DNA of 64,000 nt. Origin: CAYNFR01 sp964616755. Its GTDB lineage: Bacteria; Bacteroidota; Bacteroidia; Chitinophagales; Saprospiraceae. The notes beneath the pieces are model-generated. The model saw only the letters and a list, made by a program, of their open reading frames with translations. It made no database searches and was not told the origin of the DNA. Positions 52,071-61,029 of this stretch are shown here, in pieces; the stretch's first letter is position 1, and each line of letters opens with the position of its first letter. Made by a program: the position numbers and the translations under genes. The stretch covers positions 1 to 64,000 of the forward strand of contig CAZTSI010000003.1 in NCBI GenBank assembly GCA_964616755.1, in the 5' to 3' direction.

Positions 52071-53594
52071 ATGATAAAAGAGATTAAATCTGCCTTGCTT
52101 TCTGTATACCATAAAGAGGGTCTCGATGAAATTATACCCTTATTGCGACAGCACAATATCGAAGTCTACTCAACGGGGGGGACGCAAAAATTACTTGAGG
52201 ATCACGGCATGACCGTTTATTCGGTGGAGAGCCTGACAGGCTACCCCTCAATCCTCGATGGTAGGGTAAAGACCCTACATCCCAAGGTGTTTGGCGGGAT
52301 TTTGGCGAAAAGAGAAGAGAATCACTTGGATCAGCTAGCAAAATTTGATATCCCCGAATTCGATTTAGTAGTCGTTGACCTATATCCATTTGAGCAGACG
52401 GTTCGCGAAACAGATGATGAATCGCAAATTATAGAAAAAATAGATATTGGAGGCATTTCTTTGATCCGTGCAGCGGCCAAAAACTTTAAAGACGTAGTTG
52501 TTATAGCTTCACAAGCTCAATATGCTGATCTGAAGAATATCCTCGATCAAGGAGCCACCACACAGCTATCAACACGGAAACGATTAGCAAGTCTGGCTTT
52601 TGGGGTGTCTTCACATTACGATACAGCTATTTACGCGTACTTTAATGAAGAAATAGGTGACCAGTCGAGCTTAAAGCTTTCTGTGGACGCTGGTGTTCCC
52701 TTGCGGTATGGAGAAAATCCACACCAATCGGCCATGTATTATGGTGATTTAAGGGAAATTTTTGACATTTATGGTGGCAAAGAATTGTCGTACAACAACC
52801 TAGTAGATATAGATGCGGCCGTTGATTTAATGAGTGAGTTTGTTGATCATAGGGTTTGCTTTGCTATATTTAAACATACTAACTCGTGTGGTGTGGCATT
52901 GAGGAAAAGCACCCTAGAGGCTTATAGCGCAGCGTTGGCTGGCGATCCAGTTTCTGCTTTTGGCGGAATCCTCATCACAAATAGTATTGTGGATGAAGCG
53001 ACAGCAATCGAAATAGACAAGCAATTTTATGAAGTACTTATCGCAGAGGATTATAGTGTAGAGGCGCTGAAAGTTCTATTGAAAAAGAAAAAGCGCATTA
53101 TTTTAAGACAAAAACAACAAGTTCCGGCACGAAAGAAGATTAAAACATTGCTCGGCGGCTACATTGGTCAAGACCCAGATACTAAGATCGAGCTAGAGAG
53201 CGATTTGACGACGACAACAAATAGAAAACCATCTAGTGAGGAGCTCGAGGCATTACTTTTTGCGAATAAATGCGCTAAGCACTTGAAAAGCAATGTCATA
53301 GTTTTGGTGAAGGACAATCAGCTCATAGGGATGGGATGTGGACAAACCAGTAGAGTAGACGCTTGTATTCAAGCAATAGACAAAGCTAAGCGAATGGGTT
53401 TCTCCGTGGAAGGTGCGGTGATGGCATCAGATGCGTTCTTTCCTTTTGCGGATTGTGTTGAGATTGCTCAAAAGGAAGGTGTTACAGCCGTTATTCACCC
53501 AGGCGGATCGATTAATGATCAGCTAAGTATTGATTTCTGTAATGAGCACGATATGGCTATGGTTTTGACAGGAATTCGCCATTTTAAGCACTAG
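52071..53594 (+). CDS. purH: Bifunctional AICAR transformylase/IMP cyclohydrolase PurH
   Basis: A 507-residue enzyme that carries out the last two steps of IMP synthesis. The N-terminal methylglyoxal-synthase-like cyclohydrolase domain (1 to about 140) has YSTGGTQK and SILDGRVKTLHPKVFGGIL; the transformylase domain has LRYGENPHQ, SYNNLVDIDAA and the catalytic K268-H269 in FKHTNSCG. The terminal segment VTAVIHPGGSINDQ is usual. The enzyme seems intact and alone, with a 200-bp gap upstream. Confidence 0.95.
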   Translation: MIKEIKSALLSVYHKEGLDEIIPLLRQHNIEVYSTGGTQKLLEDHGMTVYSVESLTGYPSILDGRVKTLHPKVFGGILAKREENHLDQLAKFDIPEFDLVVVDLYPFEQTVRETDDESQIIEKIDIGGISLIRAAAKNFKDVVVIASQAQYADLKNILDQGATTQLSTRKRLASLAFGVSSHYDTAIYAYFNEEIGDQSSLKLSVDAGVPLRYGENPHQSAMYYGDLREIFDIYGGKELSYNNLVDIDAAVDLMSEFVDHRVCFAIFKHTNSCGVALRKSTLEAYSAALAGDPVSAFGGILITNSIVDEATAIEIDKQFYEVLIAEDYSVEALKVLLKKKKRIILRQKQQVPARKKIKTLLGGYIGQDPDTKIELESDLTTTTNRKPSSEELEALLFANKCAKHLKSNVIVLVKDNQLIGMGCGQTSRVDACIQAIDKAKRMGFSVEGAVMASDAFFPFADCVEIAQKEGVTAVIHPGGSINDQLSIDFCNEHDMAMVLTGIRHFKH

Positions 53595-53743
53595 AATATT
53601 AAAATACTCTTAAATACGGGACGTGCTGTATGTAAAAATCGTTTGAAATACATCTTTGAATATGACAACTAAACATGACAATAACTAATATACATACGTG
53701 CATTTGTTTCCCTAAGGTGAATTTTTCATCTTTGCGTGGATTC

Positions 53744-55087
53744 ATGAAGAACGTAATCGTTATCGTCAGCGAACCCATGTTGATCTTGGGGTTAATTGCA
53801 TTGTCTTTAAGTCTATCTGCACAAGGGGCTAATAATAGTCCATTTTCTCGTTTTGGAATTGGCGACCTTCGTAGCGAAGATGGAATGAATACACGTCTGA
53901 TGGGAGGCCTTGGTGTAGCACATCTTGACATTTATCACCTCAATTTCGTCAACCCAGCATCATTTAGTTTCTTAAAAGCTGCGGCGTTTGATATAGCCTT
54001 AGAAGCTAAAAGTGCAACAATCCGCGATAAGCGAAATGAATCTAATCAATGGAGTGGCAATATGTCTTATTTGGCGATGGGCTTTCCGTTGCGCAATCCT
54101 CTCAATCAGATTTTTACTAACGAAGACTATAAATTTAATCTAGGTATGGGTTTTGCCTTACTACCTAACTCAGATGTTAGCTATAACATTACTCGATTTG
54201 ATTCTTTGCCCAATGTTGGAGCCTTGGAAAGAAACTTTTCGGGATCTGGGGGTACATACAAAGCACTATGGTCAAACTCCATAAAGTATGGAAACGCCTC
54301 TTTGGGTCTGTCCTTGGGGTATGTTTTTGGTAAAGTAAATTTTGAGCGGAATATTGATTTTCTAGAAGAGGTGAACGCATATGATAATCAATTTTTGACG
54401 GATTATAGTTTGAGTGGTTTATATGCCAAGCTGGGTTTTTTATATATGCATGTGCTCAATAAAGCGGAATTAGAAGATAATATTGGCCGAGAAGCACCTA
54501 AATATCTTTCCTTTGGCGCCACCTATAAGCCCAAAACAGGATTTAGTGCCGTCAGTGATATCAGTAATATAAACATTAATCCATCGGCGGGCATTAGAGA
54601 TACTGCTATAAACGTCCTAGGGGTAGTAGGAAGTGGCAACTTCCCGTCAGAATTAGGTCTAGGTATGTCTTACGGGGGAGGTACCAAATTGACTTTGGGG
54701 TTAGATTATAGGCTAACTCGATGGAGTCAGTATAGAAATGAGGCTAACCCAGAAAATTTGGCAGATACCTATCGAGTGGCATTTGGGGGTTCGTATCGCC
54801 CCAATGCGAATGACATCAGTCATTTTTTTAATCGAATTTTTTATAAATTCGGGATTCACTACGAACAAGATCCTCGATCTATAGAGTCGCAGAATCTTGA
54901 CGGTTACGGAATAAGTTTAGGCTTAGGCCTTCCTTTTGCTTGGCAAAGGAAGTTTTCAAATATGAATCTAGGAGTAACTTTTGGAAAGCGATCTGTAGCA
55001 AATATCTTGAGCGAGAATTTTACTACAATTTCTTTCGGATTTACCTTTAACGATTCGGAATGGTTTATTAAAAGAAAATTCAACTAG
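53744..55087 (+). CDS. Outer-membrane beta-barrel protein
   Basis: A 447-residue exported protein: signal peptide to about residue 27 (SLSLSAQGA), then NNSPFSRFGIGDLRSE, an opening shared by many Bacteroidota outer-membrane barrels (OmpP1/FadL-like or type IX PorV-like shape), repeated amphipathic strands and an aromatic C-terminal strand. I choose ATG 53744 and not the ATG 23 codons upstream because it puts the signal peptide at the N-terminus and because a -7-like CATCTTTG with a TTTG 20 bases upstream (53703-53734) would lie inside the longer frame. It is followed by the two TPR-like genes. Confidence 0.75.
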   Translation: MKNVIVIVSEPMLILGLIALSLSLSAQGANNSPFSRFGIGDLRSEDGMNTRLMGGLGVAHLDIYHLNFVNPASFSFLKAAAFDIALEAKSATIRDKRNESNQWSGNMSYLAMGFPLRNPLNQIFTNEDYKFNLGMGFALLPNSDVSYNITRFDSLPNVGALERNFSGSGGTYKALWSNSIKYGNASLGLSLGYVFGKVNFERNIDFLEEVNAYDNQFLTDYSLSGLYAKLGFLYMHVLNKAELEDNIGREAPKYLSFGATYKPKTGFSAVSDISNININPSAGIRDTAINVLGVVGSGNFPSELGLGMSYGGGTKLTLGLDYRLTRWSQYRNEANPENLADTYRVAFGGSYRPNANDISHFFNRIFYKFGIHYEQDPRSIESQNLDGYGISLGLGLPFAWQRKFSNMNLGVTFGKRSVANILSENFTTISFGFTFNDSEWFIKRKFN

Positions 55088-55089
55088 CT

Positions 55090-56508
55090 ATGAAAATTTT
55101 TAAAACTTTATTTCTTATTGCTTTCGTAACTGTTATCAACCAATCTTTACGAAGTCAATGCGAGACTTGGACCGGAAAACCTAATGAAGATGAGTTAATT
55201 TCTCTTCATTCTGTTTATCGCCATCTTGTGAAAAGTGAGAATTTTGACGCGGCCTATGAGCCCTGGCAAAAACTTTATGCCCAAGCTCCTGCGGCAGATG
55301 GCAAACGTGATTATCACTTTATCGATGGTGTGAGCATTATGATGCATAAGTTTAAGAATGCGACAACGGATGCAGATAAGGAAATGTACACCAATGAAAT
55401 ACTCAAATTATATGACGCGGCCATAGCTTGTTATGATAACCGAGCCATCGAGCGCAAGGTGACAAGTGATGAGGCATATATGGGCTATATATCAGAGTTG
55501 TATTCTCAAAAAGCGTATGACATGTATTATTTTCTGCGCACCCCATATAGTCAAACCTTAGATGCACTCAAGAATGCTTTATTGACAGGCGGTGACAATA
55601 CTGTGTACACTGTCATTGCACCTTACGCAGAAATAGCGGTTTATGAGTTTACCAATAAAAACATTGAAGCAGAGGAGGCTAGACGAATACATGATGACTT
55701 GCTAGCCTTAGCTACCAATAATGAAACTAATGGTAATCAGTATGCGGCCTACTATACTCAAGGAAAGGAAGTGATGTTGTCGAGGTTTGCGGAAATAGAG
55801 AATTTTATTTTCGACTGTGACTACTTTAAGAAGGAATATATGGAAGAATATAATGAAAAATCAGATGACGCATACTACGCAAGAGACCTTTATAGTGAAT
55901 TAAGAAGAAGAGGCTGTAGTGATGAAGACCCATTCTTAATTAAGTTAAAGACACAATATGAAAAATTTGCCGCAGGTGTAAACGCACAAAGACAAGCTGA
56001 ATTTGAAGCAAACAATCCAGCTATAATGGCAAGTAATGCATACAAAGAGGGTAATTTTTCAATGGCGATAGCGAAATATAGAGAAGCCATCGAAGCCGAA
56101 TCTGATAATGAAAAAAAGGCCAATTATCATTACTCCATCGCTTCTATACTTTTTAGAAAATTGAATAAAAACGCAGAAGCAAGAACAGAGGCACGCACTG
56201 CTGCACAACTAAAGAGCGGCTGGGGTCGTCCTTATGCACTAATAGGTGATATTTATGCCAAAAATGCTCGAAGTTGTGGTGATAGCTGGAATCAACGTTT
56301 AGCAATACTTGCCGCTTATGATAAATGGGCAACGGCAAAAAGCATGGAGGATAATCAGGAATTTGCAGATGATTTGGGAAGCAAAATGGGTCGCTATCGC
56401 GCTAGTTTCCCTACCAAAGACGAAGGCTTTATGCGTGGTCAAAAGGAAGGCTCAAGTGCAACAGTGGGTTGTTGGATTGGCGAAACTGTAAGTATTCGCT
56501 ATCAATAA
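55090..56508 (+). CDS. Exported tetratricopeptide-like protein, first of two paralogues
   Basis: A 472-residue protein with a signal peptide (about 1-22). The N-terminal half has helical pairs rich in Tyr and Ala (AAYEPWQKLYAQAP), and the C-terminal third has clear TPR-like units (NAYKEGNFSMAIAKYREAIE, ANYHYSIASILFRKLNKNAEAR, WGRPYALIGDIYAKNARSCG) followed by VGCWIGETVSIR. It begins two bases after the barrel gene's stop, so they are coupled. The gene at 56751 is a paralogue with the same ending. A partner role in an outer-membrane complex is an inference. Confidence 0.75.
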   Translation: MKIFKTLFLIAFVTVINQSLRSQCETWTGKPNEDELISLHSVYRHLVKSENFDAAYEPWQKLYAQAPAADGKRDYHFIDGVSIMMHKFKNATTDADKEMYTNEILKLYDAAIACYDNRAIERKVTSDEAYMGYISELYSQKAYDMYYFLRTPYSQTLDALKNALLTGGDNTVYTVIAPYAEIAVYEFTNKNIEAEEARRIHDDLLALATNNETNGNQYAAYYTQGKEVMLSRFAEIENFIFDCDYFKKEYMEEYNEKSDDAYYARDLYSELRRRGCSDEDPFLIKLKTQYEKFAAGVNAQRQAEFEANNPAIMASNAYKEGNFSMAIAKYREAIEAESDNEKKANYHYSIASILFRKLNKNAEARTEARTAAQLKSGWGRPYALIGDIYAKNARSCGDSWNQRLAILAAYDKWATAKSMEDNQEFADDLGSKMGRYRASFPTKDEGFMRGQKEGSSATVGCWIGETVSIRYQ

Positions 56509-56529
56509 ATGAACTCAAGATTTAATGTA

Positions 56530-56568
56530 GAGGAGTCTTGGCGTAATGCTGCGACTCCTTTTTTTTTG
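56530..56568 (+). terminator. Rho-independent terminator after the first TPR-like gene
   Basis: AGGAGTC (56531-56537) pairs with GACTCCT (56553-56559) across a 15-base loop, followed by an eight-base T run, 22 bp after the stop codon. It separates the barrel/TPR transcript from the second TPR-like gene. Confidence 0.85.
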
Positions 56569-56750
56569 GACTAAACTGCCTGTTTTCGGTTTTGTTAATT
56601 CAGTGTCTCTGTCATATCGAAAAGTGAAACTTAACTAGACATAGTTTCAAACTTCGTTTAATTTTATACATAATTTAGAATACTTTTATTGGTGCTTCTG
56701 CGAGTTAGGTAAAGAAAGTCGCCGTTGTAATTTAAGATAAAGAAATTAAT

Positions 56751-58190
56751 ATGCATACAAAGATCAAAATACTCGTTGTAGTGATTGGATTAGGCTTCGT
56801 GGCGTGCTCCCCTAAAATAGAAGAAGTGGTACTTGTCCCAGATCCAGCTCCAAAACCTGCTCCAATAGTAGAGGAGCGACTTACGAGTTGTACGACCTTG
56901 GATGATTTAAGCGGATCACTTAAGATCAAAACGGAAGATGCTTTTACGCTGTACCGAGATCAATTTAAATTTGAAAAATATGAAAAGGCTCGAGACCTGT
57001 GGAAACAGGCTTTTTATAGTGCTCCAGGCGCTAACGGTAGGGTAACTTACCATTTTAGAGATGGTGTACAGATATATACAAACTTGTTTCAATATGCCGC
57101 GGAACCTTTGAAACAAGGAATGGTTGATACAATCCTCGCCATTTATGCTAAGCAAATGGAGTGTTTCCCAGATGATGGCACCACTAGGGCAAGCAGAGCG
57201 TTCGATGCTTTCTATCAATTGAGAGGATATGTGTCAGATGATCTGATTTTTGAAGATTTTTCCTCAGTGCTTAACTCTAAGGGCGATAAGGCAGACTATT
57301 TTATCATCAATCCTTTTGCGAGGTTACTGTATGATCGAGTACTCGAAGAAAAAGTAAGCGTTGAAGAGGCGAGGCCATTGGCTCATCAAATACTGAGCAC
57401 TGTTAATTATGGATTAGCTAACTGTAAAGATAAATCGTGCGAATCTTGGGATATCATTAATGAATATACTCCCGATTTATTGAGTGGACTTGAAGGAATC
57501 CGAGGATTTTATGACTGCGAATATTATATGGGCAAATACTATAGTCAGTATGAGGCCAATCCTAATGATTGTGATAATGTCACGGAGGTATATTATAAGA
57601 TGGTATGGGCAGGATGTGATCCTAAGGATCCACGTGTGGTTGCGCTCAGAGAGGCTAAAGAAAAGGAATGCTATGTTGCTCCTCCGCCACCAGGCCCCCT
57701 CAAACTCGCCTACGCTGCCCTAGAAGAAGGTGAGTTTAAGACGGCTATCACTTATCTCGAAGAATACATTGAAAATACGACTGATCCGTTGCAAAAGGCG
57801 GATAAATCTTTGACGATAGCCAAGATTTATTACGCTCATATCAAAAATTTTCCAGAAGCAAGACGATACGCCCTCAGAGCAGCAGAAAATCGATCTAATT
57901 GGGGTGAGCCCTACATTTTAATTGGCAAATTGTATGCTTCAAGTGGGCCGCTCTGTGGTCCTGGGCGAGGTTGGGACAGCCAGATTGTCACATGGCCCGC
58001 AGTCGATAAATTTGAGCAAGCTCGTCGAATAGATCCATCAGTTGCTGCAGAGGCCAACAAACTTATTGCCACATACACTAGATATATGCCATCTCGTGAA
58101 GATATCTTTTCGAGACAAATCTCCAAGGGTACTTCTTTTAGGGTAGGGTGCTGGATTCAAGAGAATACCACAGTACGGACAGCGGATTGA
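56751..58190 (+). CDS. Tetratricopeptide-like lipoprotein, second of two paralogues
   Basis: A 479-residue lipoprotein (lipobox FVAC, C19) with a Pro-rich linker (VPDPAPKPAPIVEE) before the folded part. It is a paralogue of the preceding gene along its length: KARDLWKQAFYSAPGANGRVTYHFRDG matches the YEPWQKLYAQAPAADGKRDYHF segment, and SNWGEPYILIGKLYASSGPLC and FRVGCWIQENTTVR match its C-terminus. The paralogues differ in anchoring: this one is lipid-anchored, the other is not. Function unknown. Confidence 0.75.
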   Translation: MHTKIKILVVVIGLGFVACSPKIEEVVLVPDPAPKPAPIVEERLTSCTTLDDLSGSLKIKTEDAFTLYRDQFKFEKYEKARDLWKQAFYSAPGANGRVTYHFRDGVQIYTNLFQYAAEPLKQGMVDTILAIYAKQMECFPDDGTTRASRAFDAFYQLRGYVSDDLIFEDFSSVLNSKGDKADYFIINPFARLLYDRVLEEKVSVEEARPLAHQILSTVNYGLANCKDKSCESWDIINEYTPDLLSGLEGIRGFYDCEYYMGKYYSQYEANPNDCDNVTEVYYKMVWAGCDPKDPRVVALREAKEKECYVAPPPPGPLKLAYAALEEGEFKTAITYLEEYIENTTDPLQKADKSLTIAKIYYAHIKNFPEARRYALRAAENRSNWGEPYILIGKLYASSGPLCGPGRGWDSQIVTWPAVDKFEQARRIDPSVAAEANKLIATYTRYMPSREDIFSRQISKGTSFRVGCWIQENTTVRTAD

Positions 58191-58704
58191 TGAAGATATT
58201 GGATGTAGCCAAACGTTATTTATAATATGGGCTTGCTAATATGCCAAGGAATTAGAAGTTGTCAACAATTTCTTGTCACGTTTGAATGTACTCACGCTTC
58301 AAACAAATTTGCTCAAGGTACTTACGATAACAGCCACTTAATCCGAAACTGAATTAGGTTTGTGTTAGATGAGGCATGACTATAAAACCTAGCTATAGCT
58401 AATTAAATGATGAACAACGAAGTATAAAACAAACTTAATTGTTTAGCAGAAATACCATTCTCGCGATCGAACAAGAATGTAGTTATCGGAGGTGCTCAAA
58501 AAGCCGATTATTCAGTTTCAAGTAGTTTTGATGGAACAATATGATACACCGATTTGAAAATTTTTGTAAAATATGACGGATCATTTATTCCAATTTTAGA
58601 GGATATTTCACTGACTGGTAATTATGTATACGCAATAAGATTAGGCAATATCTAAGCGGTATTTTTTTGATATAATTTGAGATCGACATTCCTGTTAACT
58701 TTAG
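58191..58704. other. Intergenic region with possible decayed coding sequence
   Basis: No intact gene. One plus-strand frame, 58428-58655, reads 75 codons with a single internal TGA (at 58551) and looks moderately protein-like (KNVVIGGAQKADYSVSSSFD, then YDGSFIPILEDISLTGNY). This could be a remnant of a gene lost together with the 5' part of the cyclase next to it, but chance cannot be excluded. Confidence 0.35.
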
Positions 58705-59103
58705 ATTAAAACGATAGGTGATTCTTATTTGGTGCCCAGTGGTTTATCGGATGAATACGACGCGGCGAAAAGGATTGTCAATGCTGCGATTGAAATGCAA
58801 GACTATGTTGCAAGAATGTTGGAATCACCTTCGCAAAGTATTGTGCTTCCATTTTCTATGAGACTCGGCATTCACATCGGTCCAGTAGTCGCCGGTGTGG
58901 TAGGTGTAAATAAGTTTCAATATGATATTTGGGGTAATTCGGTGAATATCGCATCTAGGATCGAATCTACTAGTTTGCCAGGGCGTGTTACAATCTCCGA
59001 TATTCTTTTTAATGTCTTAGAATCACATCGAGAATTCATATTTGAGAAGCGAGAAGTGATAATTGTTAAAAATATTGGCCCAATTCAAACCTATTTTGTC
59101 TAA
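58705..59103 (+). pseudogene. 5'-truncated class III adenylate/guanylate cyclase
   Basis: The frame encodes only the second half of a class III cyclase catalytic domain: IKTIGDSYLVPSGLSD at the beginning (58705 on, with a stop codon just before it), then FSMRLGIHIGPVVAGVVGVNKFQYDIWGNSVNIASRIESTSLPGRVTIS, and FEKREVIIVKNIGPIQTYFV at the end. The first metal-binding Asp and the preceding half of the domain, plus any sensor region, are absent. No ATG starts the remaining part; a TTG at 58729 is the first possible start. It is almost certainly a non-functional remnant. A terminator-like hairpin follows at 59177. Confidence 0.85.
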
Positions 59104-59433
59104 AAAGTGACTATCTCGTAGTATTTGTGTGCACCAGAAGAAAATATTTGGGCACCCATTTATATATCTAGTTTTATTTCAGTTAGCGTTTTTATGAACT
59201 GAAATGTTCTTTTTATTTTTCATATACGACGCCGTGATCTATTGTCTCGTTGTGATGGTCAATCGTTCTATAAGATTACCTTTATGAGTATAAAAACTTT
59301 GCATCTATCAAATAATAAATGAGCTGAGCCAAAACATGTGCAACTTGCGCAGACATTTTTTATTTTTAACTTGGTCAGTATAATTGATAGCTATAGTATG
59401 GTTTTACAGATATCAAAATAAACTTAAAGGATA
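59104..59433. other. Intergenic region after the cyclase remnant
   Basis: About 330 bp, A+T rich, no gene. It contains the hairpin at 59177-59204 and nothing else that I can identify. Confidence 0.5.
59177..59220 (+). terminator. Terminator-like hairpin after the cyclase remnant
   Basis: TTTCAGTT (59177-59184), 12-base loop, AACTGAAA (59197-59204), followed by TGTTCTTTTTATTTTT. It fits a moderately weak intrinsic terminator that would have served the former cyclase gene. Confidence 0.55.
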
Positions 59434-59985
59434 TTAGGTTTCCTTGGCATCTATTTCTAAGTCATTCAATTTTTCTTTATTCATTATAAGCCTAAGTATG
59501 CCTTCGATGTCAAAGCGTTTTTCGCCATTTAGAATCAAATAATTATCGGCTCGAAGAGGTGTCCCATAGCGTCGGTAGGACTTCCAGATATGATCGATAT
59601 ACCATTTTGGTTCGGGTTTGGATCCCCAGCGAAGATCTTCATCTTTTCGATGTCTCAATACGCGATAAGTGATGACGATCAAAATTTTTAGCTTCATTTG
59701 TTGAACGATTCGTTCATCATAAAAGCAAAATATGCCTTCGATTATGACAATCTCACTTCTATTTAGAGCTTCATTGATCTGATCTCGCCATTGAATCCAA
59801 TCGATGCTTTGAGGAACTTCCCAATCAGTTCTATTTTGAATACGGGGCAGTAAAGATTCTTGAATAACATAGTCATCTTGATGGATTAGCTCTACGGTTT
59901 TCGACCTTTCGACAAGAGCCTCTAACAGCAATCTTGCTAAGGTCGACTTGCCAGCGCGACTTACCCCGCCAATGCCGATCAACAT
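59434..59985 (-). CDS. P-loop nucleoside kinase, nicotinamide-riboside/uridine kinase-like
   Basis: A 183-residue P-loop kinase. GVSRAGKST (7-15) is the Walker A, HQDDYVI (40-46) carries the substrate-binding Asp pair, VIIEGIFCFYDE is the Walker B strand, and KWYIDHIWKSYRRYG near the C-terminus resembles human NRK1 more than bacterial Udk. The likely reaction is ATP-dependent phosphorylation of nicotinamide riboside or uridine; the sequence does not decide. The ATG is inside the first copy of a 54-bp tandem repeat and the gene ends the minus-strand run starting at GH31. Confidence 0.78.
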   Translation of the reverse strand: MLIGIGGVSRAGKSTLARLLLEALVERSKTVELIHQDDYVIQESLLPRIQNRTDWEVPQSIDWIQWRDQINEALNRSEIVIIEGIFCFYDERIVQQMKLKILIVITYRVLRHRKDEDLRWGSKPEPKWYIDHIWKSYRRYGTPLRADNYLILNGEKRFDIEGILRLIMNKEKLNDLEIDAKET

Positions 59986-60096
59986 GTTGCTAAAGGTTTA
60001 GTCAGTTGAATTTTTGCTAAATATTTATTCATTGTGCATGTTGCTAAAGGTTTAGTCAGTTGAATTTTTGCTAAATATTTATTCATTGTGCATGTT
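59983..60096. repeat. 54-bp tandem repeat (2.1 copies) between kinase and GNAT genes
   Basis: CATGTTGCTAAAGG... occurs at 59983-60036 and again, unchanged, at 60037-60090, with six more bases (CATGTT) to 60096. Each unit contains the end of the GNAT reading frame and the CAT that is the minus-strand ATG. The upstream unit carries the real GNAT stop codon (60079-60081); the downstream one carries the kinase ATG (59983-59985). It reads as a slippage duplication of the gene junction. Confidence 0.92.
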
Positions 60097-60648
60097 CCAC
60101 AACAATAATTTCCATGTTCCGCCATCGACACCTTTGTGTTCATCTATTATTTCAAATCCTTCACGAATGTGTGCACGTAGAGATCGTTGATTGAGGCTAC
60201 TTACTTCAGTGATGCAATACAGAAAATTCTTCTGCATTTTCGCTTTAAGTCCTTGATATAGATCGCTAAATATACCTTTGGATCGAAAAGGTTCATCAAT
60301 ACAGATTTGCCCCATTACGAAGTATTCGTTTGCACGAATTCGTTGGTGGTTGTATTTAATTGTTTGAATTCTTTTAAACATGGGGTTTAAAAAGCTTATG
60401 CGCTCTTTCATCTTGGGCAACATGACTAAGGCGTATCCGACAATATGATCACCATGTTTTGCTATAACATGCTGATATGGGTGATTCATTGCAGTTAGGG
60501 TATCTAAATCGTGTTGTATGCTCACAAATCCTTGACTTTTAGCAATATCTGCACTAATATTTCTGGCTAGATTTTTTTGTTGGAGCGCCAAAATTTGAAG
60601 CAAATGGTTTTCTTCACTCGCCAAATCGATATTCCACCTAGTCAACAT
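60079..60648 (-). CDS. GNAT-family acetyltransferase
   Basis: A 190-residue GNAT-fold protein: IVGYALVMLP is strand 4, and FVMGQICIDEPFRSKGIFSDLYQGL carries the acyl-CoA pyrophosphate loop (R-S-K-G-I-F in place of R-x-x-G-x-G/A). TEVSSLNQRSLRAHIREGFEII is the usual C-terminal half. ATG 60648 is chosen because it overlaps the zinc-finger gene's stop by 11 bp; an ATG six codons upstream is also open. Substrate unknown. Its last codons are within the 54-bp tandem repeat. Confidence 0.8.
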   Translation of the reverse strand: MLTRWNIDLASEENHLLQILALQQKNLARNISADIAKSQGFVSIQHDLDTLTAMNHPYQHVIAKHGDHIVGYALVMLPKMKERISFLNPMFKRIQTIKYNHQRIRANEYFVMGQICIDEPFRSKGIFSDLYQGLKAKMQKNFLYCITEVSSLNQRSLRAHIREGFEIIDEHKGVDGGTWKLLLWNMHNE

Positions 60649-60997
60649 ATTCCTTTTTCTCCACAATACTTACTTTGTCATCATTGAGCAATACGTAGCC
60701 ATATTCGTAACAATATCGATATACCTTGCCTGATTTAGTGACATATTCACTTGTGAAGTAATTGAAATTAAATCCTTCTTCCAATACCTTTTCACGAGCC
60801 AATTTTTTCTTATTAGATAGAAGAAGTGATTCAAGTATTTGTCTGTTTTTACGTAAAATTTTATTGATGCTCCTTACATATGCCGATTCATCACTTTTTG
60901 TGCTGTTGTGGTAGGCGCTTCTGCAATAATCACTGCAATACAGCTTGTCTTTGCGACCTACAAATTTGATTCCGCATTGAACACATTGATTAGACAT
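60638..60997 (-). CDS. Small zinc-finger protein conserved in Bacteroidota
   Basis: A 119-residue protein with an N-terminal zinc ribbon: C5-x2-C8 (CVQCGIKFVGR) and C21-x3-C25 (YCSDYCRSAYHN). A basic helical segment follows (SINKILRKNRQILESLLL) and then EEGFNFNYFTSEYVTKSGKVYRYCYEYGY. Homologous small proteins are widespread in Bacteroidota and hold the same layout; their function is not known, but the zinc ribbon and basic helix suggest nucleic-acid binding. It lies 32 bp after the GH31 gene and overlaps the GNAT gene. Confidence 0.75.
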   Translation of the reverse strand: MSNQCVQCGIKFVGRKDKLYCSDYCRSAYHNSTKSDESAYVRSINKILRKNRQILESLLLSNKKKLAREKVLEEGFNFNYFTSEYVTKSGKVYRYCYEYGYVLLNDDKVSIVEKKEYVD

Positions 60998-61029
60998 AAG
61001 ACTAAGATAAACATAAATTTATAAGCGGC

